Positions 9,157 to 17,907 of a DNA stretch of 64,000 bases are shown here, piece by piece. Source of the DNA: Herminiimonas sp. KBW02. GTDB taxonomy: Bacteria; Pseudomonadota; Gammaproteobacteria; Burkholderiales; Burkholderiaceae_D. The notes beneath the pieces are model-generated. The model was given only the letters and a program-made list of their open reading frames with translations, was not told the origin of the DNA and made no database searches. How positions within the stretch are numbered: position 1 is the stretch's first letter; every line of letters starts with the position of its first letter. Location: positions 268,403 through 332,402 of the forward strand of contig NZ_QAJP01000005.1 in the NCBI RefSeq assembly GCF_003852535.1, read 5' to 3'. A program made the position numbers and the translations under genes.

Positions 9157-10257
9157 ATGGCGCTCCTCGAAATTCGCAATCTCATTCGTCGCTTCGGCGA
9201 CAACACCGTAGTCGACAACATCAGTCTCTCGATAGAGGCAGGTGAGTTCTTTACTTTGCTCGGACCTTCCGGCTGCGGTAAGACGACACTCTTGCGTATG
9301 ATCGCAGGCTTCGATATGCCTGACGCAGGGCAGATCTTGCTCGATGGTGTTGATCTGACCGGTGTGCCGCCTGAGCAGCGTCCGGTGCGTACCGTATTCC
9401 AGAACTACGCCTTGTTTCCGCACATGACGGTGGGTGGCAATATTGCCTTCCCGCTGGAAATGGCGAATACGCCGAAAGCCGAGATCCAGAAAAAAGTCGA
9501 AGAGGCGCTGGAAGATGTGCGCCTCACCGGTTTCGCTGCGCGTTATCCGCACGAATTGTCTGGCGGCCAGCGTCAACGGGTATCAATCGCACGCGCACTG
9601 GTGACGCGTCCCAAGTTGCTGTTGCTGGATGAACCCTTGTCGGCACTCGACGCGCAGCTGCGCGAACAGATGCAGATCGAGTTGATCAACCTGCAAAAAG
9701 AAGTCGGCATTACCTTTATCTACGTCACACATGACCAGGCTGAAGCGCTGGCTTTGTCGCACCGGATTGCGGTGATGAATAAAGGTCAGGTCGAGCAGCT
9801 CGACGAACCTACCCGTATATATAGCTACCCGCGCAGCCGTTTCGTGGCGGACTTTATCGGCACTTGTAATTTGTTTGATGGCGTCGTGACCAGGATCAAT
9901 GGCGACATGATGTGGCTGGATGTGCCGGGCATGGGTGAGGTCAAGGCCTTTACTTCGCCGGGTGTGACAGTCGGCAGCAAAGGCACGATCGCCTTGCGCC
10001 CCGAAAAAACCCAGGTCAGCGCCGAAATAGTGCGTGGCGTGGCGGACGAGAACCATTTTGATGGTTACGTCAAAGAGCTGCTGTATATGGGTGGCGTCAC
10101 TGTTTATATCGTTGAGACTGAAGGCGGCGTGCGTATAGAAACCATGCTGGCGAATTCGGCTATCGGTCGTCCGCGCTTCTTTGAAGTCGGCGATGCGGTC
10201 GATGTGGCGTGGCGTGTCGATGCCGGGCATTTCCTGCCGGAAGCGGCTCATGTCTGA
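9157..10257 (+). CDS. potA: Polyamine-type ABC transporter ATP-binding protein (PotA/PotG-like)
   Basis: A 366-residue ABC ATPase that powers import of putrescine/spermidine-type substrates. Walker A GPSGCGKTT (about 37-45), Q-loop FQNYALFP, signature LSGGQRQRVSIARAL (about 134-148), Walker B LLLDEPLSALD, and the switch histidine in VTHDQAEAL are all intact. The C-terminal TOBE_2 domain (about 280-360) is typical of PotA/PotG. It is first of four genes in the order ATPase-permease-permease-binding protein, as in potABCD. Its stop overlaps the next start by 8 nt. The exact polyamine is not known. Confidence 0.93.
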   Translation: MALLEIRNLIRRFGDNTVVDNISLSIEAGEFFTLLGPSGCGKTTLLRMIAGFDMPDAGQILLDGVDLTGVPPEQRPVRTVFQNYALFPHMTVGGNIAFPLEMANTPKAEIQKKVEEALEDVRLTGFAARYPHELSGGQRQRVSIARALVTRPKLLLLDEPLSALDAQLREQMQIELINLQKEVGITFIYVTHDQAEALALSHRIAVMNKGQVEQLDEPTRIYSYPRSRFVADFIGTCNLFDGVVTRINGDMMWLDVPGMGEVKAFTSPGVTVGSKGTIALRPEKTQVSAEIVRGVADENHFDGYVKELLYMGGVTVYIVETEGGVRIETMLANSAIGRPRFFEVGDAVDVAWRVDAGHFLPEAAHV

Positions 10258-11173
10258 CGCAGTGGCTACACCTGCAGCGAGCAAGCCGGTAAGCGGCAAG
10301 GGTGGTCTGGCGCGCTGGCTGATCAGCGGGCCGCCGCTGCTCTACCTGATCTTCTTCTTTGCGGTGCCGACACTGATCATGGTGTTTGCCTCGTTTCGCT
10401 TTCCGGGCGATTACGGTGGCCTGGCGCCCCTGTTTGATGCAGGCGGTGCACTCAATCTGACACTGGAAAACTTCGAACCGTTTTTCACCAGTTTTATCTA
10501 TACCTGGGTTTTCCTGAAGTCGTTTTTATATGCCATTGTGACGACGCTGGCGTGTCTGGTGATGGCGTATCCGGTGGCGCTGCTGATTGCGCGCAGCCCG
10601 AAAAAATGGCGCAACCTGCTGATCCTGTTGGTGATTCTGCCGTTCTGGAGTAACTTCCTGATCCGCATCTATGCGTGGATGATTTTGCTGGGTCCGCAAT
10701 CGCTGATTACGCGTGGCCTGAATGCCGTGCTGGACGTATTCGGTTTCGAACCTGTGACCTTGTTGTATAGCGGCTTCGCAGTGATCGTCGGGCTGGTGTA
10801 TGTGCATTTGCCGTTCATGGTCTTGCCTCTGTATGCGAATCTGGAGAAGCACGATCCGGCCTTGCTGGATGCGGCGCAAGACCTGGGCGCAGGCAAGTGG
10901 CAGATCTTTTGGCGCGTGACTTTCCCGCTTTCCTTGCCGGGTGTGTATGCCGGTGCGGCGCTGGTGTTTATCCCTGCGCTGGGTATCTTTGCGGTGTCCG
11001 ATATCCTCGGTGGTACCGGCGGCCTGATGATAGGTAATGTCATCAAGCAGCAATTCCTCGAGTCGCGGGACTGGCCGTTCGGCAGCGTGCTGTCCATCAT
11101 GCTGACACTGGCCGCATTGGCGGCGGCTGGTCTCGCTGCATTGCTGGCACGTCCGCGGAGGAAGCATGCATAA
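10250..11173 (+). CDS. potB: Polyamine-type ABC transporter permease 1 (PotB/PotH-like)
   Basis: 307 residues from the ATG at 10250, which overlaps the ATPase stop; the longer frame from 10181 would lie deep inside the ATPase gene. Six transmembrane helices fit the MetI-like fold. The coupling EAA loop is seen as LLDAAQDLGAGKWQIFWRVTFP (about 198-219). It pairs with the second permease, whose start overlaps this stop by 8 nt. Confidence 0.92.
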   Translation: MSDAVATPAASKPVSGKGGLARWLISGPPLLYLIFFFAVPTLIMVFASFRFPGDYGGLAPLFDAGGALNLTLENFEPFFTSFIYTWVFLKSFLYAIVTTLACLVMAYPVALLIARSPKKWRNLLILLVILPFWSNFLIRIYAWMILLGPQSLITRGLNAVLDVFGFEPVTLLYSGFAVIVGLVYVHLPFMVLPLYANLEKHDPALLDAAQDLGAGKWQIFWRVTFPLSLPGVYAGAALVFIPALGIFAVSDILGGTGGLMIGNVIKQQFLESRDWPFGSVLSIMLTLAALAAAGLAALLARPRRKHA

Positions 11174-11945
11174 GACGCGTCCTCATTCGATAGTCCTGAC
11201 GCTGATCGTCGTGCTGGTCTATGCCTTCCTGTATGTGCCGCTGGCAATCGTGGTGGTGTATTCGTTTAACGATTCCCGTCTGAATGCGGAGTGGGTCGGA
11301 TTTACGCTGGACTGGTATCGCACCTTGTTCGCCAACAAGGAAATGCTGCAGGCCGCGGGCAACTCACTGATCATTGCATTGGTTTCCAGTCTGGTCTCGA
11401 CTGTATTGGGCACGATGGCGGGTTTTGCGTTGCATCGTTACAAGAGTCGTGTATTGCAGGTGCTGGTGCTGACGCCGATAGCGATACCTGAGATTCTGGT
11501 TGGCGTGTCCTTGCTGATTTTCTTTGTGCTGCTAAACCTGACATTGGGTATGTTGTCGGTGACGCTGGCGCATATCGCTTTCAGCATGGGCTTTGTTGCC
11601 ATCGTCGTGCGTTCGCGCCTGAGCGGCATGGATGAGAGCCTGACCGAAGCGGCGCGCGATTGTGGTGCGACGCCGTTGCAGGCTTTTCGTCGTGTGACTT
11701 TGCCGCTGATCATGCCGGGGGTGCTGGCGGGGGCGTTGATGGCGTTCACTTTGTCTATCGACGATTTTGTGATTACCTTCTTTACCGCTGGTGCGAATAC
11801 CTCGACCTTGCCGCTGCAAATTTATTCGATGATCAAGATTGCGGTGACGCCGGAAGTGAATGCGGTTTCCACCCTGTTAATGGCTTTGACCTTGTTCCTG
11901 ATCGTGATTGCTTCCAAGTTGTCGCCGAGCGCCTTCCGCTCCTGA
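11166..11945 (+). CDS. potC: Polyamine-type ABC transporter permease 2 (PotC/PotI-like)
   Basis: A 259-residue MetI-fold permease with about six transmembrane helices and the EAA loop SLTEAARDCGATPLQAFRRVTLP (about 157-179). FSIDDF-type motif LSIDDFVITFF (about 197-207) is characteristic of PotC/PotI. It overlaps permease 1 by 8 nt and precedes the binding protein by 30 nt. Confidence 0.92.
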   Translation: MHKTRPHSIVLTLIVVLVYAFLYVPLAIVVVYSFNDSRLNAEWVGFTLDWYRTLFANKEMLQAAGNSLIIALVSSLVSTVLGTMAGFALHRYKSRVLQVLVLTPIAIPEILVGVSLLIFFVLLNLTLGMLSVTLAHIAFSMGFVAIVVRSRLSGMDESLTEAARDCGATPLQAFRRVTLPLIMPGVLAGALMAFTLSIDDFVITFFTAGANTSTLPLQIYSMIKIAVTPEVNAVSTLLMALTLFLIVIASKLSPSAFRS

Positions 11946-11975
11946 TTCTGCTCCTGATTTTTACCCGGGACCGCC

Positions 11976-13037
11976 ATGAAAAAACTATTCACGACCCTGC
12001 TGCTTGCTCTCGTTGCCGTATCAGCGCAGGCGCAAGGCAAGCTCCATCTGTATAACTGGAACAATTACATTTCGGATGAAACGGTGCGCCGTTTTGAAAC
12101 CGCCTGTAAATGCCAGCTGGTGCAAAGTTACTATGGCGACAATGAAGAGATGCTGGCGAAGCTGGCGGCCGGTGCCAAGGGTTATGACCTCATCGTGCCG
12201 ACCGGTAATGCGCTGCAGTCGCTGATCCGCCAGGGCGCGTTGCAACCGCTGGACAAGAGCAAGCTGCCGAATCTCAAGAACCTCAATCCGCAATACCTGA
12301 ATACCGAGTTCGATAAAGGTAACCAGTACTCGGTTCCTTATGCGTACACCATCACCATGCTCGGCTATAACGAGCAGAAGATGAAAGAGCTGGGTATCAA
12401 GGTCGATAGCTGGGCGGCGATTTTTGATCCTGCCATCCTCGCCAAGATCAAGGGCAAGGTCACCGTGCTTGATTCAGCCAATGAGTTGATGGCGGCAGCT
12501 TTGAAATACCTCGGCTATTCCATCAATGACACCGATGAAAAGCATTGGGACGAAGCCAAGAACATGATCCTGAAAGCCAAGCCATACTGGGCTGCTTTCA
12601 ATGGCACCAGCTACATCAAAGGTTTGACGGTGGGCGATATCTGGTTGGTACATGGTTACTCCAGCGATATCTTTCAGGCTGATCTGGATGCACAAAGTGC
12701 AGGACGTAAATTCCGTATCCGCCATGCTTTGCCGAAGGAAGGTGCGGCGATGTCGCTCGACAGCCTGGTGATCCCGAAAGATGCGCCACGGCCTGACCTC
12801 GCTCATCTATTCATCAACCTGGTACTGGATGGCAAAAATTCGGCGGAATTGACCAATATGCTGGGTACTGGCAACCCGAACAAGGCGGCGCTGCCGTTCA
12901 TCAATCCGGAAATTGCCGGGAATAAGGAAATATTCCCCGACAAGGCAGAAAGTGCCAAGCTGGAAATGCTGAAAGATTTGAATAGCAAGCAGCGTCGTGC
13001 ACTGAATCGGGTCTGGACCGAAATCCGTGTCCGCTAA
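11976..13037 (+). CDS. potD: Periplasmic polyamine-binding protein (PotD/PotF-like)
   Basis: A 353-residue type 2 periplasmic binding protein with a signal peptide (cleavage near AQAQ, residue 20). The start of the mature part, LHLYNWNNYISDETVRRFE, is the PotD/PotF hallmark. Residues such as SYYGDNEEMLAKL and DLIVPTGNALQSLIRQG fit the polyamine-binding core. It is last in the transporter operon and delivers the substrate to the two permeases. Confidence 0.92.
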   Translation: MKKLFTTLLLALVAVSAQAQGKLHLYNWNNYISDETVRRFETACKCQLVQSYYGDNEEMLAKLAAGAKGYDLIVPTGNALQSLIRQGALQPLDKSKLPNLKNLNPQYLNTEFDKGNQYSVPYAYTITMLGYNEQKMKELGIKVDSWAAIFDPAILAKIKGKVTVLDSANELMAAALKYLGYSINDTDEKHWDEAKNMILKAKPYWAAFNGTSYIKGLTVGDIWLVHGYSSDIFQADLDAQSAGRKFRIRHALPKEGAAMSLDSLVIPKDAPRPDLAHLFINLVLDGKNSAELTNMLGTGNPNKAALPFINPEIAGNKEIFPDKAESAKLEMLKDLNSKQRRALNRVWTEIRVR

Positions 13038-13049
13038 GTTACTGCCTAT

Positions 13050-13334
13050 ATGCTGAAAGTCATCGCGCAGGATTTCATCCGGCCGGAATACATAGTAACG
13101 GTGCGTCCCTGGTACGAAGAATTGGTCGCCAAAACGCGTCTTGAAAAAGACTGTATTTCCTACCATCTATACACCGATCAAAAGGATCCGGGCCATTTTG
13201 TCTTCATAGAAGAGTGGCCAGATCGACAAGCTTTGGACGCTCATTGCCAAACTGAACACTTCCGCCGCCTGGTTCCGCTGATCGATGCCTGCCAGCGTCA
13301 GCCCGGGACTTTCCTGCTGATGGACGCTTTTTAG
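13050..13334 (+). CDS. Antibiotic-biosynthesis-monooxygenase-fold protein (putative quinol monooxygenase)
   Basis: A 94-residue single ABM domain (dimeric ferredoxin-like fold, as in YgiN). Typical pieces are RPWYEELVAKTRLEKDCISYHLYTD and the end HFRRLVPLIDA. It begins 12 nt after potD and may be co-transcribed, although no functional link to polyamines is evident. The family includes quinol monooxygenases and haem-degrading enzymes; the substrate here is unknown. Confidence 0.8.
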   Translation: MLKVIAQDFIRPEYIVTVRPWYEELVAKTRLEKDCISYHLYTDQKDPGHFVFIEEWPDRQALDAHCQTEHFRRLVPLIDACQRQPGTFLLMDAF

Positions 13335-13440
13335 GCTGTAGTGAGGCCAGCGGCGGCATTTGAGTTGCAAGTCGCCGGTAAAACCGGGTGGAAAACCTTT
13401 ATAATTCAGGGTTTTGGATGATTTTTGCGGGAATTTTTTC

Positions 13441-13743
13441 ATGCCGATTTATGCGTATCGCTGCGAAGCGTGTGGTTTTGCCAAAGATGTATTGCAAAAG
13501 ATATCTGATCCGGTGCTGACCGATTGCCCGACTTGCGGCAAGGCGACCTTCAAAAAACAACTGACTGCGGCTGGTTTCCAGCTCAAGGGTACTGGCTGGT
13601 ATGTAACGGATTTCCGTGGCGGCCAGGGCGGTACGACTGCGCCTGCAGTATCCACCAGCGCGGCTGATACTGCGGCAGCACCAGCGGCTCCGGCACCTGC
13701 CGCGCCGGCAGCAAGTGCTGCAACAGGCAGCTCCGATTCCTGA
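13441..13743 (+). CDS. FmdB-type zinc ribbon protein
   Basis: A 100-residue protein from the ATG at 13441; the upstream frame from 13414 lacks conserved residues. MPIYAYRCEACG (C at 8 and 11) and DCPTCGKATFKK form a four-cysteine zinc ribbon of the FmdB regulatory family. The C-terminal third is Ala/Pro low-complexity. A TATAAT lies at 13400-13405. It is followed 53 nt later by the DUF502 gene. Cellular role unknown. Confidence 0.88.
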   Translation: MPIYAYRCEACGFAKDVLQKISDPVLTDCPTCGKATFKKQLTAAGFQLKGTGWYVTDFRGGQGGTTAPAVSTSAADTAAAPAAPAPAAPAASAATGSSDS

Positions 13744-13796
13744 TAATTATTTCGTCGGGCCGCATCATTGCGGCGCGATACTTACGGTAGAAAATC

Positions 13797-14444
13797 ATGC
13801 GTAAATATTTTGTTACCGGTTTATTGATCCTGGTTCCGCTCGCAATTACCTTGTGGGTATTAAACCTGATCGTCGGTACGATGGATCAGTCGCTGCTCTT
13901 GCTGCCGGCACGCTGGCGTCCGGAAGCATTGTTCGGTTTTGCGATCCCTGGCCTGGGCACGATACTGACCTTGCTGGTCATTTTCCTGACCGGTCTGGCG
14001 ACCCGTAACTTCATCGGTAATCGCGTCGTCGCCTTGTGGGAATCCATTCTGCATCGCATTCCTGTCTTCAACACGATCTACTCCAGCGTCAAGCAAGTCT
14101 CGGATACGCTGTTTTCTTCGTCCGGCAATGCATTCCGCAAAGCCTTGCTGATCGAGTATCCACGCAAGGGCGCCTGGACCATCGCTTTCCTGACCGGTGC
14201 GCCGGGCGGTGACGTGCGTAACCATCTGGTGGGCGACTATGTCAGCGTCTATGTACCGACCACACCTAACCCGACTTCGGGTTTCTTCCTGATGATCCCG
14301 CGCGAAGACACGGTAGAGCTCGATATGAGTGTCGATGAAGCGTTGAAATACATCGTCTCCATGGGTGTTGTGACGCCGGAACACCAGGAAAAGAAACTCA
14401 TTGTTGATCCGAATCAAACGCAAGCGAACGATACACCACAATAA
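13797..14444 (+). CDS. DUF502 family inner-membrane protein
   Basis: 215 residues with two transmembrane helices (about 5-27 and 46-70). A conserved soluble part includes IPVFNTIYSSVKQVSDTLF, SGFFLMIPREDTVELDMSVDEALKYIVSMGV. This is the standard DUF502 pattern, a family of unknown function that often sits between fmdB and aspS in betaproteobacteria, as here. It is 51 nt before aspS. Confidence 0.9.
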   Translation: MRKYFVTGLLILVPLAITLWVLNLIVGTMDQSLLLLPARWRPEALFGFAIPGLGTILTLLVIFLTGLATRNFIGNRVVALWESILHRIPVFNTIYSSVKQVSDTLFSSSGNAFRKALLIEYPRKGAWTIAFLTGAPGGDVRNHLVGDYVSVYVPTTPNPTSGFFLMIPREDTVELDMSVDEALKYIVSMGVVTPEHQEKKLIVDPNQTQANDTPQ

Positions 14445-14495
14445 TTAACGATCGCGTACTACAGCGATTGCATCACCTGAAACTGGAAATTCACT

Positions 14496-16301
14496 ATGTC
14501 TATGCGAACTCATTACTGCGGCCTTACCTCTGAAGCGCTGCTCGACCAAACTGTCAGCCTGTGCGGCTGGGTACATCGTCGTCGTGACCACGGCGGCGTG
14601 ATCTTCATCGACTTGCGCGATCGCGAAGGTCTGGTGCAGGTCGTATGTGATCCTGATCGCGTCGATGTATTCAAGGCAGCGGAAGCCGTCCGTAATGAAT
14701 TCTGCCTGCGCATCACCGGCGTAGTACGCAGCCGTCCAGAAGGCACCAGTAATGCCAACCTGACTTCGGGCAAGATCGAAGTACTGGCGCACGAACTGGA
14801 AGTATTGAACGCGTCGGTCACGCCACCGTTCCAGCTGGATGACGACAACCTGTCGGAAACCACACGCCTGACACATCGCGTACTGGATCTGCGTCGTCCG
14901 CAAATGCAAAACAACCTGCGCCTGCGTTACAAGGTCACGATGGAAGTGCGTAAATTCCTCGATGCACAAGGCTTCATCGACATCGAAACGCCGATGCTGA
15001 CCAAGTCGACCCCTGAAGGTGCGCGCGATTACCTGGTGCCATCGCGTGTTAACGCTGGTCACTTCTTCGCGTTGCCGCAATCGCCGCAGTTGTTCAAACA
15101 ATTGCTGATGGTTGCCAACTTCGACCGTTACTATCAAATCACCAAATGCTTCCGCGACGAAGATCTGCGCGCTGATCGTCAGCCTGAATTTACCCAGATC
15201 GATTGTGAAACATCGTTCATGAACGAACAGGAAATTCGTGACCTGTTTGAAAACATGATCCGTCTGGTCTTCAAAAACGCACTCAACGTCGACTTGCCTA
15301 ACCCATTCCCGGTAATGGATTACGCAACCGCGATGGGCTTGTATGGTTCCGATAAGCCGGACATGCGCGTCAAGCTCGCATTCACCGACCTGACCGACAT
15401 CATGAAAGATGTCGAATTCAAAGTGTTCTCCGGTGCGGCCAATATGGAAGGCGGCCGCGTAGTCGGTCTGCGCGTTCCCGGCGGCGGCGCGATGCCACGT
15501 TCCGAGATCGATGCTTACACCCAATTCGTTGCGATCTACGGTGCAAAGGGCCTGGCTTACATCAAGGTCAATGAAAAAGCCAAAGGCCGTGACGGCCTGC
15601 AATCGCCTATCGTCAAAAACATCCACGACGAAGCATTGGTAAAAATCATTGAAGCAACCGGCGCGCAAGACGGCGATCTGATTTTCTTCGGCGCCGACAA
15701 GGCAAAGGTCGTCAACGATGCAATCGGCGCACTGCGTGTCAAAGTCGGTCACAGCGATTTCGGCAAGAAGAGCGGTTTGTTCGACGATGAATGGCGTCCA
15801 TTGTGGGTGGTCGATTTCCCGATGTTTGAATTCGACGAAGAAAACCAGCGCTGGTCGGCGACCCATCATCCGTTCACCGCACCAAAAGACGGCCATGAAG
15901 ATTTGATGGAAACCGATCCGGGCAAATGTATCGCCAAGGCCTACGATATGGTCCTCAACGGTTGGGAACTGGGCGGCGGTTCGGTTCGTATCCACCGTGC
16001 TGACGTACAAAGCAAAGTGTTCCGTGCATTGAAGATCGGTGCAGAAGAAGCGCAACTGAAATTCGGCTTCCTGCTGGATGCCTTGCAATACGGCGCGCCA
16101 CCGCATGGTGGTCTGGCTTTCGGTCTGGATCGTATCGTCACCATGATGACCGGTGCAGAATCGATCCGCGACGTGATCGCTTTCCCGAAAACCCAGCGTG
16201 CGCAATGTCTGTTGACACAAGCGCCGTCGGAAGTGGACGAGAAGCAATTGCGCGAATTGCACATCCGCCTGCGCAATGTCGAACCTGCAGTCAAAGCGTA
16301 A
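14496..16301 (+). CDS. aspS: Aspartate-tRNA ligase
   Basis: A 601-residue class II synthetase that charges tRNA-Asp. It has an N-terminal OB anticodon-binding domain (about 1-110) and the catalytic core with class II motif 2 ([18 protein letters not shown], about 219-236). The bacterial GAD insertion lies at about 310-420, and motif 3 is [13 protein letters not shown] (about 533-545). Length is normal for the bacterial type. Many betaproteobacteria use a relaxed AspRS that also charges tRNA-Asn; whether this one does cannot be told here. A terminator follows. Confidence 0.98.
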   Translation: MSMRTHYCGLTSEALLDQTVSLCGWVHRRRDHGGVIFIDLRDREGLVQVVCDPDRVDVFKAAEAVRNEFCLRITGVVRSRPEGTSNANLTSGKIEVLAHELEVLNASVTPPFQLDDDNLSETTRLTHRVLDLRRPQMQNNLRLRYKVTMEVRKFLDAQGFIDIETPMLTKSTPEGARDYLVPSRVNAGHFFALPQSPQLFKQLLMVANFDRYYQITKCFRDEDLRADRQPEFTQIDCETSFMNEQEIRDLFENMIRLVFKNALNVDLPNPFPVMDYATAMGLYGSDKPDMRVKLAFTDLTDIMKDVEFKVFSGAANMEGGRVVGLRVPGGGAMPRSEIDAYTQFVAIYGAKGLAYIKVNEKAKGRDGLQSPIVKNIHDEALVKIIEATGAQDGDLIFFGADKAKVVNDAIGALRVKVGHSDFGKKSGLFDDEWRPLWVVDFPMFEFDEENQRWSATHHPFTAPKDGHEDLMETDPGKCIAKAYDMVLNGWELGGGSVRIHRADVQSKVFRALKIGAEEAQLKFGFLLDALQYGAPPHGGLAFGLDRIVTMMTGAESIRDVIAFPKTQRAQCLLTQAPSEVDEKQLRELHIRLRNVEPAVKA

Positions 16302-16321
16302 ACACGTTTTTACGGCATAAT

Positions 16322-16350
16322 AAAAAGGCGCGGGATTCCGCGCCTTTTTT
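16322..16350 (+). terminator. Intrinsic terminator of aspS
   Basis: AAAAAGGCGCGG (16322-16333), a GATT loop and CCGCGCCTTTTTT form a perfect 12-bp stem with a T tract. Because the stem begins with an A run it may also work on the other strand. Confidence 0.9.
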
Positions 16351-16399
16351 GCATCTTTTTTATCTTTCTTCGTTTGCCGTCCGAAAGTAGTGATTTGTA

Positions 16400-16900
16400 A
16401 TGACTGCGCAATACAAAATCCCCGAGTCAGTACTGGTGGTCATCCATACCGCCGAGATGGAAGTCTTGCTGATAGAGCGCGCTGACCGTCCGGGTTTCTG
16501 GCAATCGGTGACCGGCTCCAAGGATGCGCCAGACGAACTCTTGCTGGAAACCGCTGTCAGAGAAGTGGCTGAGGAAACGGGTATTGTTGTGCAGAATCTA
16601 TCTGAGCCTGCGCTGATGACTGCCGCATCTGCCATCGTTCCCCTGGAAAATTTACAGGACTGGCAACTTTCCAACGTTTATGAAATCTATCCTGTGTGGC
16701 GCCATCGCTATGCACCAGGCGTGACGCGTAATACCGAGCATGTGTTTGGATTGCGGGTTCCGCGTGCGATACCGATAGTGCTGGCACCGCGCGAGCATCT
16801 GAATTTTATTTGGTTGCCGCATCGAGAGGCTGCTGACAGGTGTTTCTCTTCGTCGAATGCCGAAGCGATTTTGCAACTCCCCATGCACATGAATATTTAA
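16400..16900 (+). CDS. nudB: Dihydroneopterin triphosphate diphosphatase (Nudix, NudB)
   Basis: 166 residues. NudB removes pyrophosphate from dihydroneopterin triphosphate in folate synthesis. The Nudix box spans about residues 40-64 (GSKDAPDELLLETAVREVAE then ETG) with one residue more than the canonical G-x5-E-x7-REUxEExGU spacing. The flanks (PESVLVVIHT, LIERADRPGFWQSVTG, WRHRYAPGVTRNTEHVFGL) match NudB. Position after aspS is the same as in other beta- and gammaproteobacteria. Confidence 0.9.
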   Translation: MTAQYKIPESVLVVIHTAEMEVLLIERADRPGFWQSVTGSKDAPDELLLETAVREVAEETGIVVQNLSEPALMTAASAIVPLENLQDWQLSNVYEIYPVWRHRYAPGVTRNTEHVFGLRVPRAIPIVLAPREHLNFIWLPHREAADRCFSSSNAEAILQLPMHMNI

Positions 16901-16968
16901 GCGGATATATTTTCATCTGATGGGTTTTTGTTTTTAACTTACGTTTAAGACTTAGGCCATACAACAGC

Positions 16969-17763
16969 ATGCAATTACGTATCACGACGTACAACATACA
17001 CAAGGGCGTGTCTTCCTTCGGCAGTCGCCCGCGCATACACGCACTCAAGCAGGCGATTAATGCGATGAAGTCGGACGTGTTATTCCTGCAGGAAGTGCAG
17101 GGGCGGCATGATCTGCATGCACTCAAACATGCGACCGACTGGCCGGAGTTATCGCAGCAGGATTTCCTCGCAGGCGATTCGCATGAATGTGCGTACGGCA
17201 TGAATGCGGTCTACGACCACGGCCATCACGGCAATGCCTTGCTGAGCTGCTATCCGATCCTGTCGTCGCGCAATCAAAATATCTCCGATCATCGCTATGA
17301 ATCGCGCGGCATCCTGCACTGCGTAGTGCGCGCACCAGAGGCGGAAGTGCATTGCTTCGTGATCCACCTGGGTCTGTTCGCAGGTAGCCGCAAGCGCCAG
17401 ACCGAAGCGCTGATAGAGGCCGTGACCAATTCGGCCAAGCCGGGCGATCCTCTCATCATCGCGGGTGACTTCAATGACTGGAGCAACGATTTGAGCGAAG
17501 AGCTGCGCGCGCGCCTGGGTGTGAACGAGGTCTATGATGAAAACCTCGTCAAACGCGGTTTTGGTACGTATATCCGTCAACTGGCTGGTCGTGGTCCGAA
17601 GATACAGCCGGCACGTACTTTTCCTGCGGCTATGCCCTTTTTACAACTGGACCGGATTTATGTGCGCGGTTTCAAAGTAGAATCAGCGGAAGTCTTGCAT
17701 GGAGCGATATGGGCGAAGCTGTCTGATCACGCGCCTCTGGTTGCTACCCTGCGCCTGAAATGA
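16969..17763 (+). CDS. Endonuclease/exonuclease/phosphatase-fold protein
   Basis: A 264-residue EEP-superfamily enzyme. Metal and catalytic residues are seen in TYNIHKG (about 8-14), FLQEVQG (about 40-46), GDFNDWSND (about 166-174), and the C-terminal SDHAPLVA (about 252-259). Members cleave phosphodiester or phosphomonoester bonds in nucleic acids, sphingomyelin or inositol phosphates. Being next to clsB suggests, but does not prove, a link to phospholipids. No signal peptide is seen. Confidence 0.85.
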   Translation: MQLRITTYNIHKGVSSFGSRPRIHALKQAINAMKSDVLFLQEVQGRHDLHALKHATDWPELSQQDFLAGDSHECAYGMNAVYDHGHHGNALLSCYPILSSRNQNISDHRYESRGILHCVVRAPEAEVHCFVIHLGLFAGSRKRQTEALIEAVTNSAKPGDPLIIAGDFNDWSNDLSEELRARLGVNEVYDENLVKRGFGTYIRQLAGRGPKIQPARTFPAAMPFLQLDRIYVRGFKVESAEVLHGAIWAKLSDHAPLVATLRLK

Positions 17764-17770
17764 GTTCTAG
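17756..17770. repeat. 15-nt copy of the MITE-like element end
   Basis: TGAAATGAGTTCTAG spans the stop codon of the endonuclease gene. It is identical to the outer end of the palindromic element at 47485-47753, read outward toward the MocR gene. Nothing else of that element is visible here. A 15-nt match is unlikely by chance in 64 kb, so this may be a solo end or an insertion target. Confidence 0.4.
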
Positions 17771-17778
17771 TTAGACCG

Positions 17779-17798
17779 GCCGCCGACAGAGCGGCGGC
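17779..17798. terminator. Hairpin after the endonuclease gene
   Basis: GCCGCC (17779-17784) and GGCGGC (17793-17798) form a stem in the 144-bp gap before clsB. No T tract follows, so termination would need Rho or be weak. Confidence 0.3.
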
Positions 17799-17907
17799 GC
17801 ATACAGTCATGCGCTTATAAAACAGCTGGCAAGGGGCTGCCTGTGCATTCCTGCCTGTATTTCAGCCCGCATCCCGATTCACCATTCATTGCAAGGCATT
17901 CCTGCTT

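Noticed and set aside
14445-16262. 605-residue open frame antisense to aspS, and other long antisense frames (1279-2724, 52991-54517, 57580-58641)
   Set aside because: They lie wholly opposite well-conserved genes, show Gln/His/Arg-rich composition typical of reversed coding sequence, and carry no recognisable domain.
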